A stretch of DNA of 64,000 bases from Thereva unica (GCA_949987705.1 OX465283.1:97017813-97081812), one strand, 5' to 3'. Shown: positions 1 through 11,213, numbered from the stretch's first letter. Notes: a model not told the origin generated them from the sequence alone. Numbers and translations are program-made.

Positions 1-1285
1 CTGATCGGATCCAGGCCAGAACTATTTCCGGATCTGTCCAAAAATGCACCTTCACGTTGGGCAGATTCACTTCCTTTTTTACTCTTTGCACCAGCTGGGC
101 TGCCAGTTTTGCAGCACAGAGTTCGAGTCTTGGTAGTGTCGTGGTTTTTACTGGGGCTACCTTTGATTTAGCACACAGCAAATGAACAGTGATGATGCCA
201 GCCTGGTGTGTCGTCCTCACATATATAGCAGCTCCATAAGCCGCCTCAGATGCATCTGCAAAGGTATGAAATTGTATTGTTTTATACCTTTTCCCAGATG
301 CTATATGTCTTGGAATTCGTATGTCGTTGAGTACTCTTAACTCCTCTCGGAATCTACTCCAGCTAGTGTGCATGTCCATTGGTAAGGCGGCATCCCAGTC
401 CAGTTTCAATGTCCAGATCTTGCGGATGAACATTTTGGCGATTATTGTGACAGGGTTCATGAATCCAAGTGGGTCGAAGATGTGTAATATGTCGGAGAGA
501 GCTGTTCGTTTGGTAATCCTTCTTGTGTCATTCCAGTTGGTTTTTATTTGAAAGGTGTCAGCGCTTGGCTGCCAAGTCAGCCCAAGTCTTTTGATGGATT
601 CGTCCGTAGGCTTGTCAAAGTTTACTTCAAGCTCAATGTCTTCTCTTGGGATGTTTTTCAGTAGCTGTGGATGATTTCCGCACCATTTGCGAAGATTGAA
701 TCCGGCAGAAGACAGTAGATTTTTAAGTTGTCTTTGAATTTCTACTATTTCGGGTAAGCTGTCTGATCCTGACATGACATCGTCCACATAAAAATCGCGC
801 TTGAGAACCTGAGCTGCCAATGGATGTGTCAGGGTACCTTGGGTAGCAAGCATATCCAAACATTTAGTAGCTAGAAATGGAGCTGGTGTTAATCCATATG
901 TGACAGTGCAGAGTTTGAAATATTTCAATGGTTCTTGTGGACGCTGGTCCTCTTCGGCAATCTTTACTTGTCGGTACATCTTCTCAATGTCCGCGGTAAA
1001 TACAAATTTAGGAAACCTGAAGCGTATCAAGATTGAGAGTAGTTCATTCTGAATGGTTGGGCCCTTGCAGAGTAAGTCGTTTAGTGATAGATTTGAAGCG
1101 GTCTTTGCTGACGCATCAAAGTCCACTCGTAGTTTTGTCGTGCTACTATCTAACTTAGTAACGCAGTGGTGTGGCAGGAAGTAATGAGGACCCTTGATTG
1201 AAGATGTATCTGTTTCCTTCATATGTCCTAATGCTTCATACTCCCGCATGAAATTGATATATTGTTGCTGTAGCTCCCTCCTTGT
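1..1285 (-). pseudogene. BEL/Pao pol fragment: reverse transcriptase and RNase H
   Basis: The minus strand encodes a BEL/Pao (peptidase A17-associated) reverse transcriptase followed by RNase H. The RT catalytic YVDD box is the complement of 779-790, preceded by a fingers/palm segment with TADIEKMYRQ at about 960-990. The RNase H signature FADASEAAYG lies near 240-275, followed toward base 1 by LPRLELCAAKLAAQLV. The frame appears open to the window edge. The upstream join is abnormal: near 1285 the end of the protease region jumps straight into the RT N-terminal helix in another frame, so roughly fifty residues usual for the family are missing. This would replicate the element RNA in cytoplasmic particles if complete; here it is a relic. 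Confidence 0.85.
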
Positions 1286-1958
1286 CTCTTTTTACATGTT
1301 GATTGAAGTTGTCCACGCACCTTTGTTCTACTCTGGCCAATGTACTGATTTCGTCTGATGACTCGACTTCTTCCAGTTTCCAGAATTTGCTGAGCTGGTT
1401 CTCGAGTTTCTCATCTTCACTGCAAATGCCGCAAACAGTGTAGGATGTGCTCTCATGGTGAACTGGTCCAGCTATTATCCAACCAAATACTGTATTCTGG
1501 AGTCTTGGCAATCCCTCACCGAGCTTGATCTGTCCGACTAATAGTAAGTCGAGGAATATTTCTGCTCCGATTAACAGGTCGATGTTGCCAGGTATGTGAA
1601 ATTCTGGATCCGCCAAGTGTACGTTATCTGGAATGGGCCATGTTGCCCTTTCGATCTTGTGGCCTGGTTGCCTTTGTGTGATGTCGCGAATCACGAAAAC
1701 TTCTAGTTGTGTAACGTAGTTATTAATTGTGGAATGCACCTGTACATTGGCCCTATGGTTTAATTTTTGTCGGTCCTTTCCTATGCCGTTGATATACATT
1801 GTTTCAGGCATACGGAGAGCTCGTAGTCGCCTTGCCAAATCCTCAGTGATAAAGCTGATTTGGGATCCACAATCAAGGACTGCTCGACATCGCACTCGTT
1901 GTCCCTGTCCACAGCTGACTTCTACGACAACTGTGCTTAGCATCACATATCTACGCAC
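1236..1958 (-). pseudogene. BEL/Pao aspartic protease region
   Basis: The reading frame carries the retropepsin-like motif LDCGSQISFITEDLARRL (complement of about 1825-1885), where D-C-G-S replaces the usual D-S/T-G active-site arrangement seen in this family as D-S-G-S-Q. A conserved downstream stretch, GNIDLLIGAEIF, and TVFGWIIAGP mark the C-terminal half of the DUF1758-type protease. It would cleave the gag-pol precursor. The frame stops at 1236 after running into RT sequence out of frame, the result of a deletion or frameshift near 1290. Confidence 0.8.
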
Positions 1959-2748
1959 ATTATTTCTAGCATTGGTTGTTAATGCCGTTGGATTCGGCGC
2001 AGTTGTATCAATAGGTAAAGCTGGTGGTTGAGGTTGCCTTGAACTTCCTTGATTGAAGTATGAGTTAGGAACTGGTGTTGAAGTTGAAGGCTGAGGTTTG
2101 GTGTTCCCTTGCTTAACGTGGACTGATTTGGGGACAGCGTCAAAGTGTAGTAAGGAGTTGTGCCTTTCAGAACACTTGGGACAGCTCCTGGATTTACATT
2201 CTACTGCTTATGTCCATCGTTCAAACAATTCATGCATAAATTGTGCTGCCTGATGGTTTGTCGGCGGCTTGCAATTGGTAGTGTTAGGAATTCTCGGAAT
2301 GCGTACAGTGGATGATTCTTGTGTTTGCATAAGATGCACTGGCTTGATTTGTTTGTAGACATCAGTGAGGAGCGTGAGTGACTCTTTCCTTGTCTCGAGG
2401 ATCCTTGGTCTCGCCCTGGAGAATGGCCTACTGATTCTTTACCAAGAGCTTCTAAGGTCTGGAATCTTTTCTCTAAGAAATTTAGCAGGTCTCTTATGGT
2501 GGGAGTGGTTCTTGGGGAGTCCAATGAAGCTTCTTATCCAACTTTTTGAGAAGAAGATTTATTAACATTGGATCCCAGTTTGTGGTGGAAACCTTTATGT
2601 TCTCTAAAGCGAGTAAGCACTCACTGGTTACATCATGGAGATGTTTGATTGCATTTGCTGACTGACCCTGCGTGCATGGTTGGTCCCAGAGTTTGTTGAG
2701 CAATGCCGTACAAAGCAACCTTTGGTTGTTATATCTTTTGTTTAACGT
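1959..2748 (-). pseudogene. BEL/Pao gag, C-terminal half with zinc knuckles
   Basis: The minus strand gives a gag C-terminal half: KLWDQPCTQGQSANAIKHL, an NWDPMLINLLLKKLD block (typical of BEL gag, DUF1759), a LLNFLEKRFQTLEAL block, and cysteine motifs CILCKHKNHPLYAF and CMNCLNDGHKQ. A further CxxC-type knuckle continues in a different frame around 2150-2205. Two frameshifts are visible, near 2520 and near 2205. The segment begins exactly at the 3' side of the LTR-type insertion at 2749-4513, and its missing N-terminal half resumes at 4514. Confidence 0.8.
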
Positions 2749-4513
2749 TGTAACGGCGGGCTTATAAATAAACCCGATAGGCACTTCCTAATTGTAAATT
2801 TTATAGTAAAATTAAAAAAGTACTGCGTCTTATAGGAAATTTTTTTTTGGAAAAAGGGAAGCCTATGAAAAAGGGAGCGACTGGGGAATGAAAAAGGGGG
2901 AGGCCGTTTTTTATTGGGAATCAGTTCAGTTGGGAGTATTAGGCCTGTGAAGCAGGCAGAAATAATAAAAACAAAATATTTCTTGAAAAAATAATTGATT
3001 TTTTTTGTTCGCGGTCGGAAAATCTTTGAATTTTATTAAATGTAATATCCGTCCGGAATAATTTTTGTAAAGTTTTGTCGATTTGAATAAGCATATCCAC
3101 CGGGCGGTATAAAGCCGGGGATTGCCAAGGAATAATTCTGGAATTATAAAAACACAAAAAAAAACTGAAATTTTTTTGGAAAATCGCCGGGACCTTCCCT
3201 GAATAAATTCACCACCAGGGGGACAGGAGACTGCTGGAAGGCGAATTTGGAAAATTTAGCTGTAATCAGGGCCAACCCCGGAAACGAGAGAATGGACTAA
3301 ATGAAGAAAGAATAAATGTGCTGTTTCGCGGACTGGGCCAAGAGGAGGTCAGGCCTTCAGCCCCAGAACTGTAAGGGGGAAATAAACTGTAAGTAATTTG
3401 TTAATTTGTTGGTGAGCGACGGAGCCTTCGCTTCGACTTCCGAAGTGTATGCCCAACTGAAGAGGGCCTTTGAAAACCTATCATTTTGTTCTGGTGACCG
3501 GCGAGGCGATTGTTGGAGTGAGGCTGGGTTACAGAAGAAAACTCTGAAGACGGACCAGTAAATTTACGGAGCAGTAAATTTTTGTTGTGTGGTGTCTTAA
3601 CGGGGGACCAGGATTTTTTTTCTGTTTTTAATTATATTAATTTTGAGTTCTTTTTAAATATATTGCAACGAATTATTCATGTAGAATTAAGATGTGAATT
3701 TTGATGTTTTTCCCTTCCTTGTTATATTCCCTTAAGCTCATTTTTGGTTACGAGCCACCAGAGATAAGTTGAGTTTTTCTTGTGTGTTATAGTCATTTTT
3801 TTTCGCTCACGGGTGAGGAATCTCCACAACCATTGGTGTATGAATATATGTTGAATAACGGTTAGAGTACCATAGTTTGTGCGAGTCCTCATATGTACAA
3901 ACCCGCGGTGAGGTATCCTAGTGGCCTGTAAATTGTGTTGTCAAAAGGCAAGCTGATCAGCCTACCTTCCCAGAGTTGTTCGTTTCCGATGTGAAGTAAT
4001 GTATTCAATTAAAAGTACGTTGTCATTTTTTTGCGTTCCCCTGAGTGTTTGTATATATGTTGTTATTAATTAAACTATTCTTTGTACCTAACAAATTTTT
4101 TTCTTTTGATTTTACATATTGATCGTATTTTGATTCACCATTGGTTTCAGCGTTGGGTTCAGGTTTTTTTAGGATTATTTCTAGTTCATCATAATGGAAT
4201 AGGTGCAACAGTGGCATAGCAGCGGGCGATACTCCTCGCCTTGAATTCCGGATGGCAGGCACCTTGATCCCCCCGAACAGTGGACTGTGCTAATCTGATG
4301 ACGGTAGGCGTACAGTAAGTGGTGATGCATCAACGCATGTGGTATCCCCGGGGTCTCCCCACCACGACCCGCCGACGAGCAGCTTTTTTCACGGGAGACC
4401 CAGGATGCTGCATTTAGGGGGGAATTATTTTGTCGCCCCGATGAAATTTCTAGTTTTTGGGTGATAGTCGGAAGTTGGTCACGTCTGGGCCCCCAACCGA
4501 AGCTTTCATCACA
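2749..4513. mobile_element. LTR-type insertion (probable solo LTR, 1.77 kb) in BEL gag
   Basis: The insertion starts TGTAACGGCGGG and ends TTTCATCACA, so it has TGT...ACA termini, and it is bounded by a direct repeat ACGT (2745-2748 and 4514-4517; AACGT if one base is shared). Removing it rejoins the gag reading frame at a Thr-Leu codon pair. TG...CA ends with a 4-5 bp target duplication are the hallmark of LTR integration. The first and last 200 bases do not resemble each other and no convincing gag or pol is present, which favours a long solo LTR over a complete short element. Small open frames inside look spurious. Orientation is undetermined. Confidence 0.75.
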
Positions 4514-5476
4514 ACGTCTCCCATGCTGTGGTGTAGTTCGCATCTGATATAGGGAGATGGTTCAGTAGTGCCTTTGCTTCACCGCTTAAATTGGTTGTAA
4601 GGTAGAACATCTTTTCCGTCTTGCTGATTGGTTTTGACTCTATCATTTGTACAAACATGTCATGAAATTGAGTCCATTTTGTATAGTCTCCATCAAAGAC
4701 TGGCAATGTGACACGTGGTAGATTGATTTGGAGCGGCTGCCCATTTGGCGTGGTGGCTTCCTTGACTTCTAGTTTCTCGTGTATGTGTACTAGGGTTTCT
4801 TGTACCCAATCGTAGAGACTGTCATATATTTCTCTAGTGTAATCTAGTGGCGCATCCACCACTTCCTCCCAAATTTGCTGATCCAGTTCAGTTATTGCGT
4901 CGAACGTTTTATGGATGGTTTGGAGGTTGATTTCGTAGAACACCCTTGACTGTGTACTACTTGACTTGGCTGTTATATCATTTAGAGTGCGCGTTAATAT
5001 TGCCATGGCACGTTGTTGTCGCCTAATCTTTTTCTGTATGTCATCTTGCAATTGTTCTGATGATGCGGGGCTGAGTGGTTCTTCAAACCTTTACTCTCGG
5101 CTGGGCTTCTCTGGTTGGTTCAGACTGGTTGTCTGCTGCAATTTTCGCTGAAACCTTTTGGCTGGTTTCACGTGTTTTTTTGCTGGAACCCTGCTGGTTT
5201 TCGAAATTAAGCAACTGGTGCTTATATTGATTGTATAATCCTTCGATCGTGCTGAAATAATTTCTGGTGAAGTACTCATTGTCTGCACTGCTGGCTTCGA
5301 AGTCGGTGGAGTTGAAGATGGTTCGCCTGAAATTCCTCCCATTTCTCTTCAAGAGAGTTTAGTCGGGTTGTTAAGTACTCTCTTGTTTTCCTGTTGGCGG
5401 AGTCTTTTCTGAAGTTCCGGTAACTGGTCTGGATCTCTTCGCCTAAACGTGATTGTAAATCCAAAAGTCCATCCAT
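4514..5476 (-). pseudogene. BEL/Pao gag, N-terminal half
   Basis: The minus strand encodes MDGLLDLQSRLGEEIQ (start about 5476), a charged helical region, then after frameshifts near 5330 and 5070 the block beginning MQDDIQKKIRRQQRAMA and the gag core LPVFDGDYTKWTQFHDMFV (DUF1759-type) ending at the LTR insertion. The start is chosen because this is where BEL gag proteins normally begin and because the upstream sequence lacks gag similarity. The protein would form the virus-like particle shell. Three frames are needed to read it, so it is inactive. Confidence 0.75.
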
Positions 5477-5862
5477 CCTCGCGGAGTTGTGTTTTGTCTG
5501 GAAATTGTATTGAAACAATGGCGTTGGTACTGGTTGTATAGATGCTGCCTCCTAATTGATGGCTGATGGAATCGTTGACTTCTCTACTGATGGTTGTGGT
5601 ATGGTGGGACCTGCTGGATGCACCTGGTATTACTCCAATTTGGACCTCTGGATGAGTTCTAGAGTCTCAAACTGCGAGATGATGATTGATGGCTGCACCT
5701 GGTTTTGCTCCAATTTGTACCTCTGGATGAGTTCTAGAGTCTCAAATTGCGAGATGATGAGTGGTGGATGATTGCGGCGTCTCAATGGCGACATGATGAG
5801 TGCAGGTTTGTTAACGTGATTCAACTGATGGTTGTGATCTTGCCACAAGTGATTCACTTGTG
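5477..5862 (-). other. BEL copy 1 leader between primer site and gag
   Basis: Non-coding leader between the primer-binding region and gag. It contains a 75-bp tandem duplication at about 5609-5762, each unit containing CTCTGGATGAGTTCTAGAGT. The open frames here on both strands only reflect this duplication. Confidence 0.5.
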
Positions 5863-5881
5863 ATCACGTCGGGGTCACGAA
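5863..5881 (-). other. Primer-binding region of BEL copy 1
   Basis: The minus strand reads CGTGACCCCGACGTGATC directly after the ACA end of the LTR. A GTGACCCCGACGTGATC block just inside the 5' LTR is, from memory, common in insect BEL/Pao elements; the matching tRNA was not determined. Confidence 0.55.
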
Positions 5882-6207
5882 TGTATTTTGTTATGCGGAA
5901 AAGCTCTTTTGCTTCTTCGCCTGATTGTAGGTTTAGGTGTTACACCTAGACCTCTGTTGATTTGCGCTATAGGTGATGCACCTAAGCACAGTAAATATTA
6001 GTTAAAAGGTGTTAATAACACGCTCAAGCTTCGATTCCGTTGGAATGAATGAATTTATTTACAGATAGTACAGATATTTATACCTATGACTACAATTACA
6101 AAAATTTACAAATTAAATATAATAATAAATCAATACATAAACAAAATAGCATAAACTTAACATATTCAATTTGGATTGCTGCGTAAACAATTATTGTCCA
6201 GGTAACA
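5882..6207 (-). repeat. Probable 5' LTR of BEL copy 1
   Basis: On the minus strand the stretch begins TGTTACCTGG (near 6207) and ends ATACA at 5882-5884, immediately before the primer-binding region. It holds a TATA box (TATAAATAT, complement of 6074-6082) and an AATAAA signal (complement of 6054-6059). The outer limit is inferred from the TGT terminus only, since the partner 3' LTR is outside the window. Confidence 0.5.
6074..6082 (-). promoter_or_regulatory. TATA box in BEL copy 1 LTR
   Basis: Minus-strand TATAAATAT lies inside the probable LTR, followed 15 bases downstream by AATAAA. This fits an LTR promoter with the polyadenylation signal close to the U3/R border. Confidence 0.4.
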
Positions 6208-6460
6208 TACAAAATTGCTACCTAAGCAGAATTATTTCCATAAAATCGAAATATTTTTGATCCATCGCGGCTGGAACGGAAGAGTCGTCAAATTACATGT
6301 GCGCGTGTTTTGATCGTTGTTTGTTGGTTGACGATAATTTTTTGCATTTCTTAACATCTTCCCCCGCCTGGACCAGCTTCTGGGCAATTGATGAGTTCCG
6401 GGTCGATTGCAAACCGACTGCCAAATGAAGATCTTGGGGCTGGAATTGGTCTGTATATAA
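6208..6460. other. Unassigned 250 bp between BEL LTR and R1 copy 1
   Basis: No gene is recognised. On the minus strand a short frame reads PAPRSSFGSRFAIDPELIN and ends in PEAGPGGGRC before a stop; the glycine-rich end is reminiscent of the C-terminus of some LTR-retrotransposon polyproteins, but this is weak. The right edge is the hexamer TATATA that abuts the truncated R1 copy. Confidence 0.3.
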
Positions 6461-6545
6461 AGCTCCAAACACAGCCAGGGCTTTTATAGCCCAACAAAGG
6501 GCGACTCCGGAAGATGGAAATCCCATCCAAAGGAGCAGAAAGACG

Positions 6546-7960
6546 GTGAGAACACTACCACCAAAGAGTGCTAAGGACCAGGAGCATCCCGGTTCTGAGC
6601 AACAAAGTGCGGCTGCTCAAGAAGGAAACCCAAATCCCGTTCCTAGGAGCAACAAAACGGCTAGAACACCGCCATTAAAGTGCATCAAGGACCCTGGGTC
6701 AGCAAAAAATGGCGAAGTGAGGGTGAGCACTCCGGCGACCACAGCGGAGGAGGCTCAATCATCCCCTTTTGATAAATTAGGGGTTATGATAAGAGACCTC
6801 ATGGAGTATGTCGACGCAAAGAAAAACGTCGAGCTCGCCATAACGGAGAAAATTAGGTGGGTTAGGTCTACCTACCTCAAAGCAAAGGCGGAAATAACTA
6901 CCCAGCAGAGGGCGAAAGAGTTGAAAGATGCGTCGGCTCAAACAGAAGTTTCGCCGCACAAACAAGAGAGCCGTTCAACCGGGGATGCTATAGAGAAACG
7001 GCACCAAGAAATGAGCAAAGAGCCGCGGTCGCGCAAACGCCGTAGAGAGCTCAACGAGGAGGTGCAGCTGCAGCAGCACACTCCCAAGAGAAAAAAGGGA
7101 AAGACTCCCGACGCAGTGGCCGAGCCAGCCCCGCTACAGGCGGCACGCCCGGTCGAAAGCGAGAGTGGGGACCGAGAAAGCTCTGCCTGGAATAAGGTGG
7201 AACGGAAAAAGAGGAAGAAAAAGAAAAGAAGTTGAGGCAAAGGACCCGGTCGGATGCGATTATCATCACGACCAAAGGGGAAGCAACGTACGCGGAGATC
7301 CTTCGCAAGGTGAGGACAGATGCCTCCCTGGCGGAACTGGGAAACAGCGTAAATAGAGTTAGGAGAACGCAAAAGGGCGATCTCCTGTTAGAGCTAAAGA
7401 AGGGAGATGCTAAGACCGGGGACTTAGAACAGAAGGTTAAAGCAACGATTAACGGGGTGGCCGAAGTGAGAGCCAGTACAAATACGGTAGTGATCGAGTG
7501 TAGAGACTTGGACGAGATCACAACCAAGGAAGAGGTGTGCGAAGCACTGAGGACCCAGCTAGGTCTGACGGTCGAGGTAAAGGATGTCCTCAGGCTAAGA
7601 GAGTCGTGGGGGGGCACTCAGACGGCGTTTATAAGCCTGCCTGTTGAAGCTGCGAAGAAGGCTATCGCAGTAGGTAAAGTTCGAGTCGGCTGGGTGGTAT
7701 GCCGAATGCGGGAGCGGGTATCGCTTAAACCGTGCTTCAAATGCATGAAGTTCGGTCACATAGCGAGAAACTGCAGCAGCAGCCAGGATAGAGGAAGGCT
7801 GTGCCGAGGCTGCGGAAAAGAGGGTCACAAAGTAAGGGAGTGTGACCAAGCTGCCAAATGCCTAATTTGTAGGGAGGGAGAGGGCAGGGATAGCGGGCAC
7901 GTGACCGGAGGTAGTAGATGTCCGGCGTACAAGGAGGCACTGAAAAGAAGACGAAGATAA
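6546..7960 (+). pseudogene. R1-clade ORF1 (gag-like, CCHC zinc knuckles), frameshifted
   Basis: This is the nucleic-acid-binding ORF1 protein of an R1-clade element. The N-terminal half is charged and low in complexity, with basic runs such as RKRRRELNEE and KKRKKKKRS. The C-terminal half has a conserved core (RASTNTVVIECRDLDEIT, VGWVVCRMRERVSLK) and three Cys/His knuckles: CFKCMKFGHIARNC, CRGCGKEGHKVREC and a looser one ending at SRCP. Around 7232-7235 the frame is broken; the inverted copy reads through there in one 524-residue frame. The first residues are missing because of the 5' truncation. The last 43 bases overlap ORF2, which lies in the -1 frame, as is usual in this clade. Confidence 0.88.
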
Positions 7961-10950
7961 GGTTCTTACAGATTAACCTGAACCACTGTCAAGCGGCACA
8001 AGATCTGCTGGCATAGACAGTCTATGAGGAGAAAATCGACGTCGCAATCGTCTGCGAGCAGTATAGAAACCTGCACAGCGGCGTCTGGATAAATGATAGC
8101 AGCGGCACGTCAGCGATATGGACGTGCGGGAGCCGAGCCATGGAAGATACCATGAGAAGCCCAGAGAATGGCTTCACGCGGGCAAAAGTAGGCGGAATAC
8201 ACGTCTACAGCTGCTATGCGGCGCCAAGCCTGACACTAGACGAGTACGAGTCGATGTTGGAAAGGTTAGCCGCCGACGCGAGTCGCCATCACCCGGTAAT
8301 ATTAGCGGGTGATTTCAATGCTTGGGCTGTCGAATGGGGCAGTCGACAAACGAATGCAAGAGGGCGCATACTCCTAGAAGTATTCTCGCGACTAAATGTG
8401 GTGTTGGTCAACACCGGAGGCGAAAACACCTTCCAAAGGGGTGGGAGAGCGTCTGTAATCGACATCACTTACGTGAGCGATTCAGTGGCCAAGGACCTAC
8501 AATGGCGGGTGAGCGATTTGTACACGCACAGCGACCACCTAGCCATCATCTTCGAGATTGGCCAGGGTATAGGAAAAAGGAATCCTATCAATGGAACGAA
8601 TAGAGGATGGGCCGTAAATAAACTCGACACAGAGGTGTTCGAGGAAGTATTCCTGCATAATGCGAGGTCGGCAGGAGGTGCCAGGGAAGGGGCAGAGCGA
8701 ATCGTAGATTCACTAACACGGGCATGTGATGCATCCATGCCTCGGCGCGCCGGCAATCGGCAACACCCACCAAACTTCTGGTGGAACGCCGAGATCGACG
8801 ATTGCCGAAGGGCCTGCCTGAAAGCGAGAAGGAGAACTCAGAGAAATCGGAACCGTCCGGATTTCGATGAACTCCTTCAGAGATATAAGGAAGCGAGGAA
8901 AAGGCTGAACAGGGCCATCGCTAGAAGTAAATCCGAGCACTTCAAAAGATTGTGCAGAGAAGCAGACTCGGACCCCTGGGGTGGAGCCTATAAAATGGTT
9001 ATGTCAGCGGTCAAGGGCAAACGCTCTCCGCCGATCACCTGCCCCGCGCTGCTCCAGAGCATTGTGTACGTCCTGTTTCCGCAGAACGTACGCACCGTCG
9101 AACTACCCACCCTTCAGGTGGACCCAGAAGAGGCACCTGCGGTGACCGCAGATGAGATTCTGGAGGCTGCAAAAAAGGTAGCCATCAACAAAGCCCCTGG
9201 CATGGATGGCATACCAAATAAAGCGGCGAAGCTAGCAGCTTCAATAGCGCCAGACAGGTTCGCTGAAGTCTTCACAGCGTGCCTGAGAGAGGGGATCTTC
9301 CCGGAGCGATGGAAACAGCAGAAACTCGTGCTCCTACCGAAGCCGAATAAGCCTTTAGGGGACCCATCGTCCTACAGACCGATATGCCTCCTTAGTTGCA
9401 TAGGCAAACTTTTCGAGCGGGTGATCTGTAACAGGATTCTCCCTAGCGTCGAAAGGGCAGGTGGCCTGTCGGACAAGCAATTCGGCTTCAGAAAGGCAAG
9501 GACGACAACTGATGCAGTCAATATGGTGGTGGGCATAGCAAGAGCCGCCACAGAGAAAAATCACTGCTGCGCATTGATAACCTTCGACGTAAAAAATGCT
9601 TTCAACTCAGCGAGGTGGAGCAAAATAGTTGAGGCGTTGATCAAGCTAGGCACACCAAAGTACCTAGTGCGTGTAGTGGCCGACTACCTCCAGGGTAGGT
9701 CGCTTCATTGTGATTCGGATGATGGTCCTAAAGTGTTCGGGACAACATGCGGTGTCCCGCAAGGTTCCGTCCTGGGCCCTCTCCTATGGATCGCAATGTA
9801 CAATGATGTGTTGGGGCTTCGTCTTCCAAAGGAAGCAGTGGCGATCGGGTTCGCAGATGATATCGGGGTAGTTGTCGAAGGAAAACACCCAGAGGACATC
9901 GAACTGTATGCGAACGAAGCGATCTGGGAAATAAAGGCGTGGTTAGAACGCGCTGGGTTGAAGCTTGCTGAGCACAAAACTGAAGCAGTGCTGATCAGCA
10001 AACGGCGAAAGCCAGTATCCGTGAGGATCAAGGTAGGGGAACAGATCATCCACTCACAGCCCGCTCTAAGGTACCTGGGAGTGATGATCGATCGGAGGCT
10101 AAATTTCAAAGCGCACTTGGAGGGCACGGCAGACAAAGCTTCTGCGATTTGTGCAGCACTCGCAAGAATGCTGCCCAATGTTGGGGGCCCTAGACTGAGT
10201 CGCCGCCTCCTCCTGGGGAGGGTGGTCAGCTCAGTCCTGTTATACGCAGCGCCAGTGTGGGCAGCAGCGTTAAACAGGACTGCTAATAGCAGAAAATGGA
10301 GGGGTGCATATAGGCTAAGTGCACTTCGCGCTTGCTGCGCGTACAGGACCACGTCCGACGATGCGGCGTGCGTGATAGCGGGGATGATTCCCGTAGACAT
10401 TCTGGCGAGGGAGGGCATGCGTCTCTATGACCCAGAATACGGTAGAGGACAGCCAAGAAGGGTACGGCGGCAGACTGCGCGCTGTGAGTCCTTAAGGGAA
10501 TGGCAGGGGAAGTGGGACGAGTCTGTTAAGGGTCGTTGGACCCACAGACATATCCCTAACGTGGGAATATGGGTTTCGAGGGAGCGTGGGGAAGTAAGTT
10601 ACGACCTCACGCAGTTCCTGAGCGGACATGGGGGGTATAGGAAATATCTCCACCGCTTCGAGCACGACGATTCACCGATGTGTCCGGTATGCCCAGCGAC
10701 GGAAGAAGACGCAGAGCACGTCTTCTTTGCCTGCTCGAGATACGCCAAGGAAAGGGCGAAATTAGAAGAAACGGCCCAGGCGCCACTAACGCCGGAAAAC
10801 ATCGTAGAGCATATGATGAGATCCGAGGAAATGTGGAAGAAAGTGGAAGAAACCCTGAAGGCCATTCACAGAAAGTTAAGGCAAGAAGAGGCCACAAGAA
10901 ACAGAGAAAGGCGAAGAAATGCCGAGAGCAGTAGCAACCCCCATGGGTAA
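7918..10950 (+). pseudogene. R1-clade ORF2 (AP endonuclease, reverse transcriptase), one stop
   Basis: ORF2 nicks the target and performs target-primed reverse transcription. The start ATG at 7918 is shared with the other copy. An in-frame TAG at 8014-8016 (CAG in the inverted copy) interrupts the endonuclease N-terminus; from there to 10950 the frame is open. Endonuclease motifs are GDFNAW (about 8308-8325) and SDH (about 8529-8537). RT blocks include KLVLLPKPNK, SYRPICLLS, GVPQGSVLGP and the catalytic FADD (9850-9861). A C-terminal CPVCPATEEDAEHVFFAC motif gives the R1-type CCHC near 10681-10736. The single lesion suggests a recent loss of function. Confidence 0.9.
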
Positions 10951-10981
10951 GGACCAGAGGGACACCTAAAGGGTCATGGTG

Positions 10982-11036
10982 GTGACGCCCGCCCGAAGTA
11001 ATGCCTCGCGGCGGTCCCGGGCGGGGTAAGCGTCAC
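10982..11036 (+). other. Conserved GC-rich hairpin in R1 copy 1 3' UTR
   Basis: GTGACGC CCGCCCG pairs with GGGCGGGG...GCGTCAC across a loop of roughly twenty bases. The same fold occurs in the inverted copy (13515-13569). A stem-loop in the 3' UTR is a plausible template-recognition element for the encoded reverse transcriptase; that role is inferred. Confidence 0.55.
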
Positions 11037-11139
11037 ACAAGGGGGTGGTGAGTTTAGTCAGTAGAAATCTGACACTACCGTCTGAGTGCGGATCCTCAGC
11101 GGTGTCTTTTGAAGATTCTCACCATCCCTCGTAAAACAG

Positions 11140-11141
<2 letters not shown>

Positions 11142-11209
<68 letters not shown>
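11142..11209. repeat. (TA)n microsatellite, 68 bp
   Basis: Almost pure TA dinucleotide repeat with a single CATA interruption. It joins the 3' end of R1 copy 1 to a foldback MITE. Confidence 0.95.

Positions 11210-11213
<4 letters not shown>

Larger units (their letters stand above)
1..6207 (-). mobile_element. BEL/Pao LTR retrotransposon, partial, minus strand
   Basis: Read on the minus strand this runs 5' LTR, primer-binding region, gag, aspartic protease, reverse transcriptase and RNase H, then leaves the window at base 1, so integrase and the 3' LTR are not seen. That domain order and the protease and RT motifs are those of the BEL/Pao superfamily. The element is dead: gag has several frameshifts, a 1.77 kb insertion splits gag, and a deletion removes the segment joining protease to RT. 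The 5' limit near 6207 is tentative. Confidence 0.85.
6461..11141 (+). mobile_element. R1-clade non-LTR retrotransposon, copy 1 (5'-truncated)
   Basis: Two overlapping reading frames (gag-like ORF1 with CCHC knuckles; ORF2 with AP endonuclease, RT and a C-terminal CCHC) followed by a structured 3' UTR and a short A-rich end. Alignment by eye to the inverted copy at 13410-18395 shows this copy lacks the 5' UTR and the first codons of ORF1. The truncated 5' end is preceded by TATATA and the 3' end runs directly into a 68-bp (TA)n tract. Coding GC content is clearly higher than in the surrounding DNA. Confidence 0.9.

Noticed and set aside
1729..2031. Plus-strand frame opposite the BEL protease
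   Set aside because: Shadow of the minus-strand protease; no independent motif.
4023..4543. Minus-strand frames inside the LTR-type insertion
   Set aside because: No family motif, and one frame runs across the insertion border into gag.
5556..5857. Repeat protein in the BEL leader on either strand
   Set aside because: Explained by the 75-bp tandem duplication; both strands are open only because of it.
6938..7617. Minus-strand open frames of 144 and 188 codons opposite R1 ORF1
   Set aside because: They are shadows of the GC-rich R1 coding strand; similar shadows appear opposite ORF2 and in copy 2.
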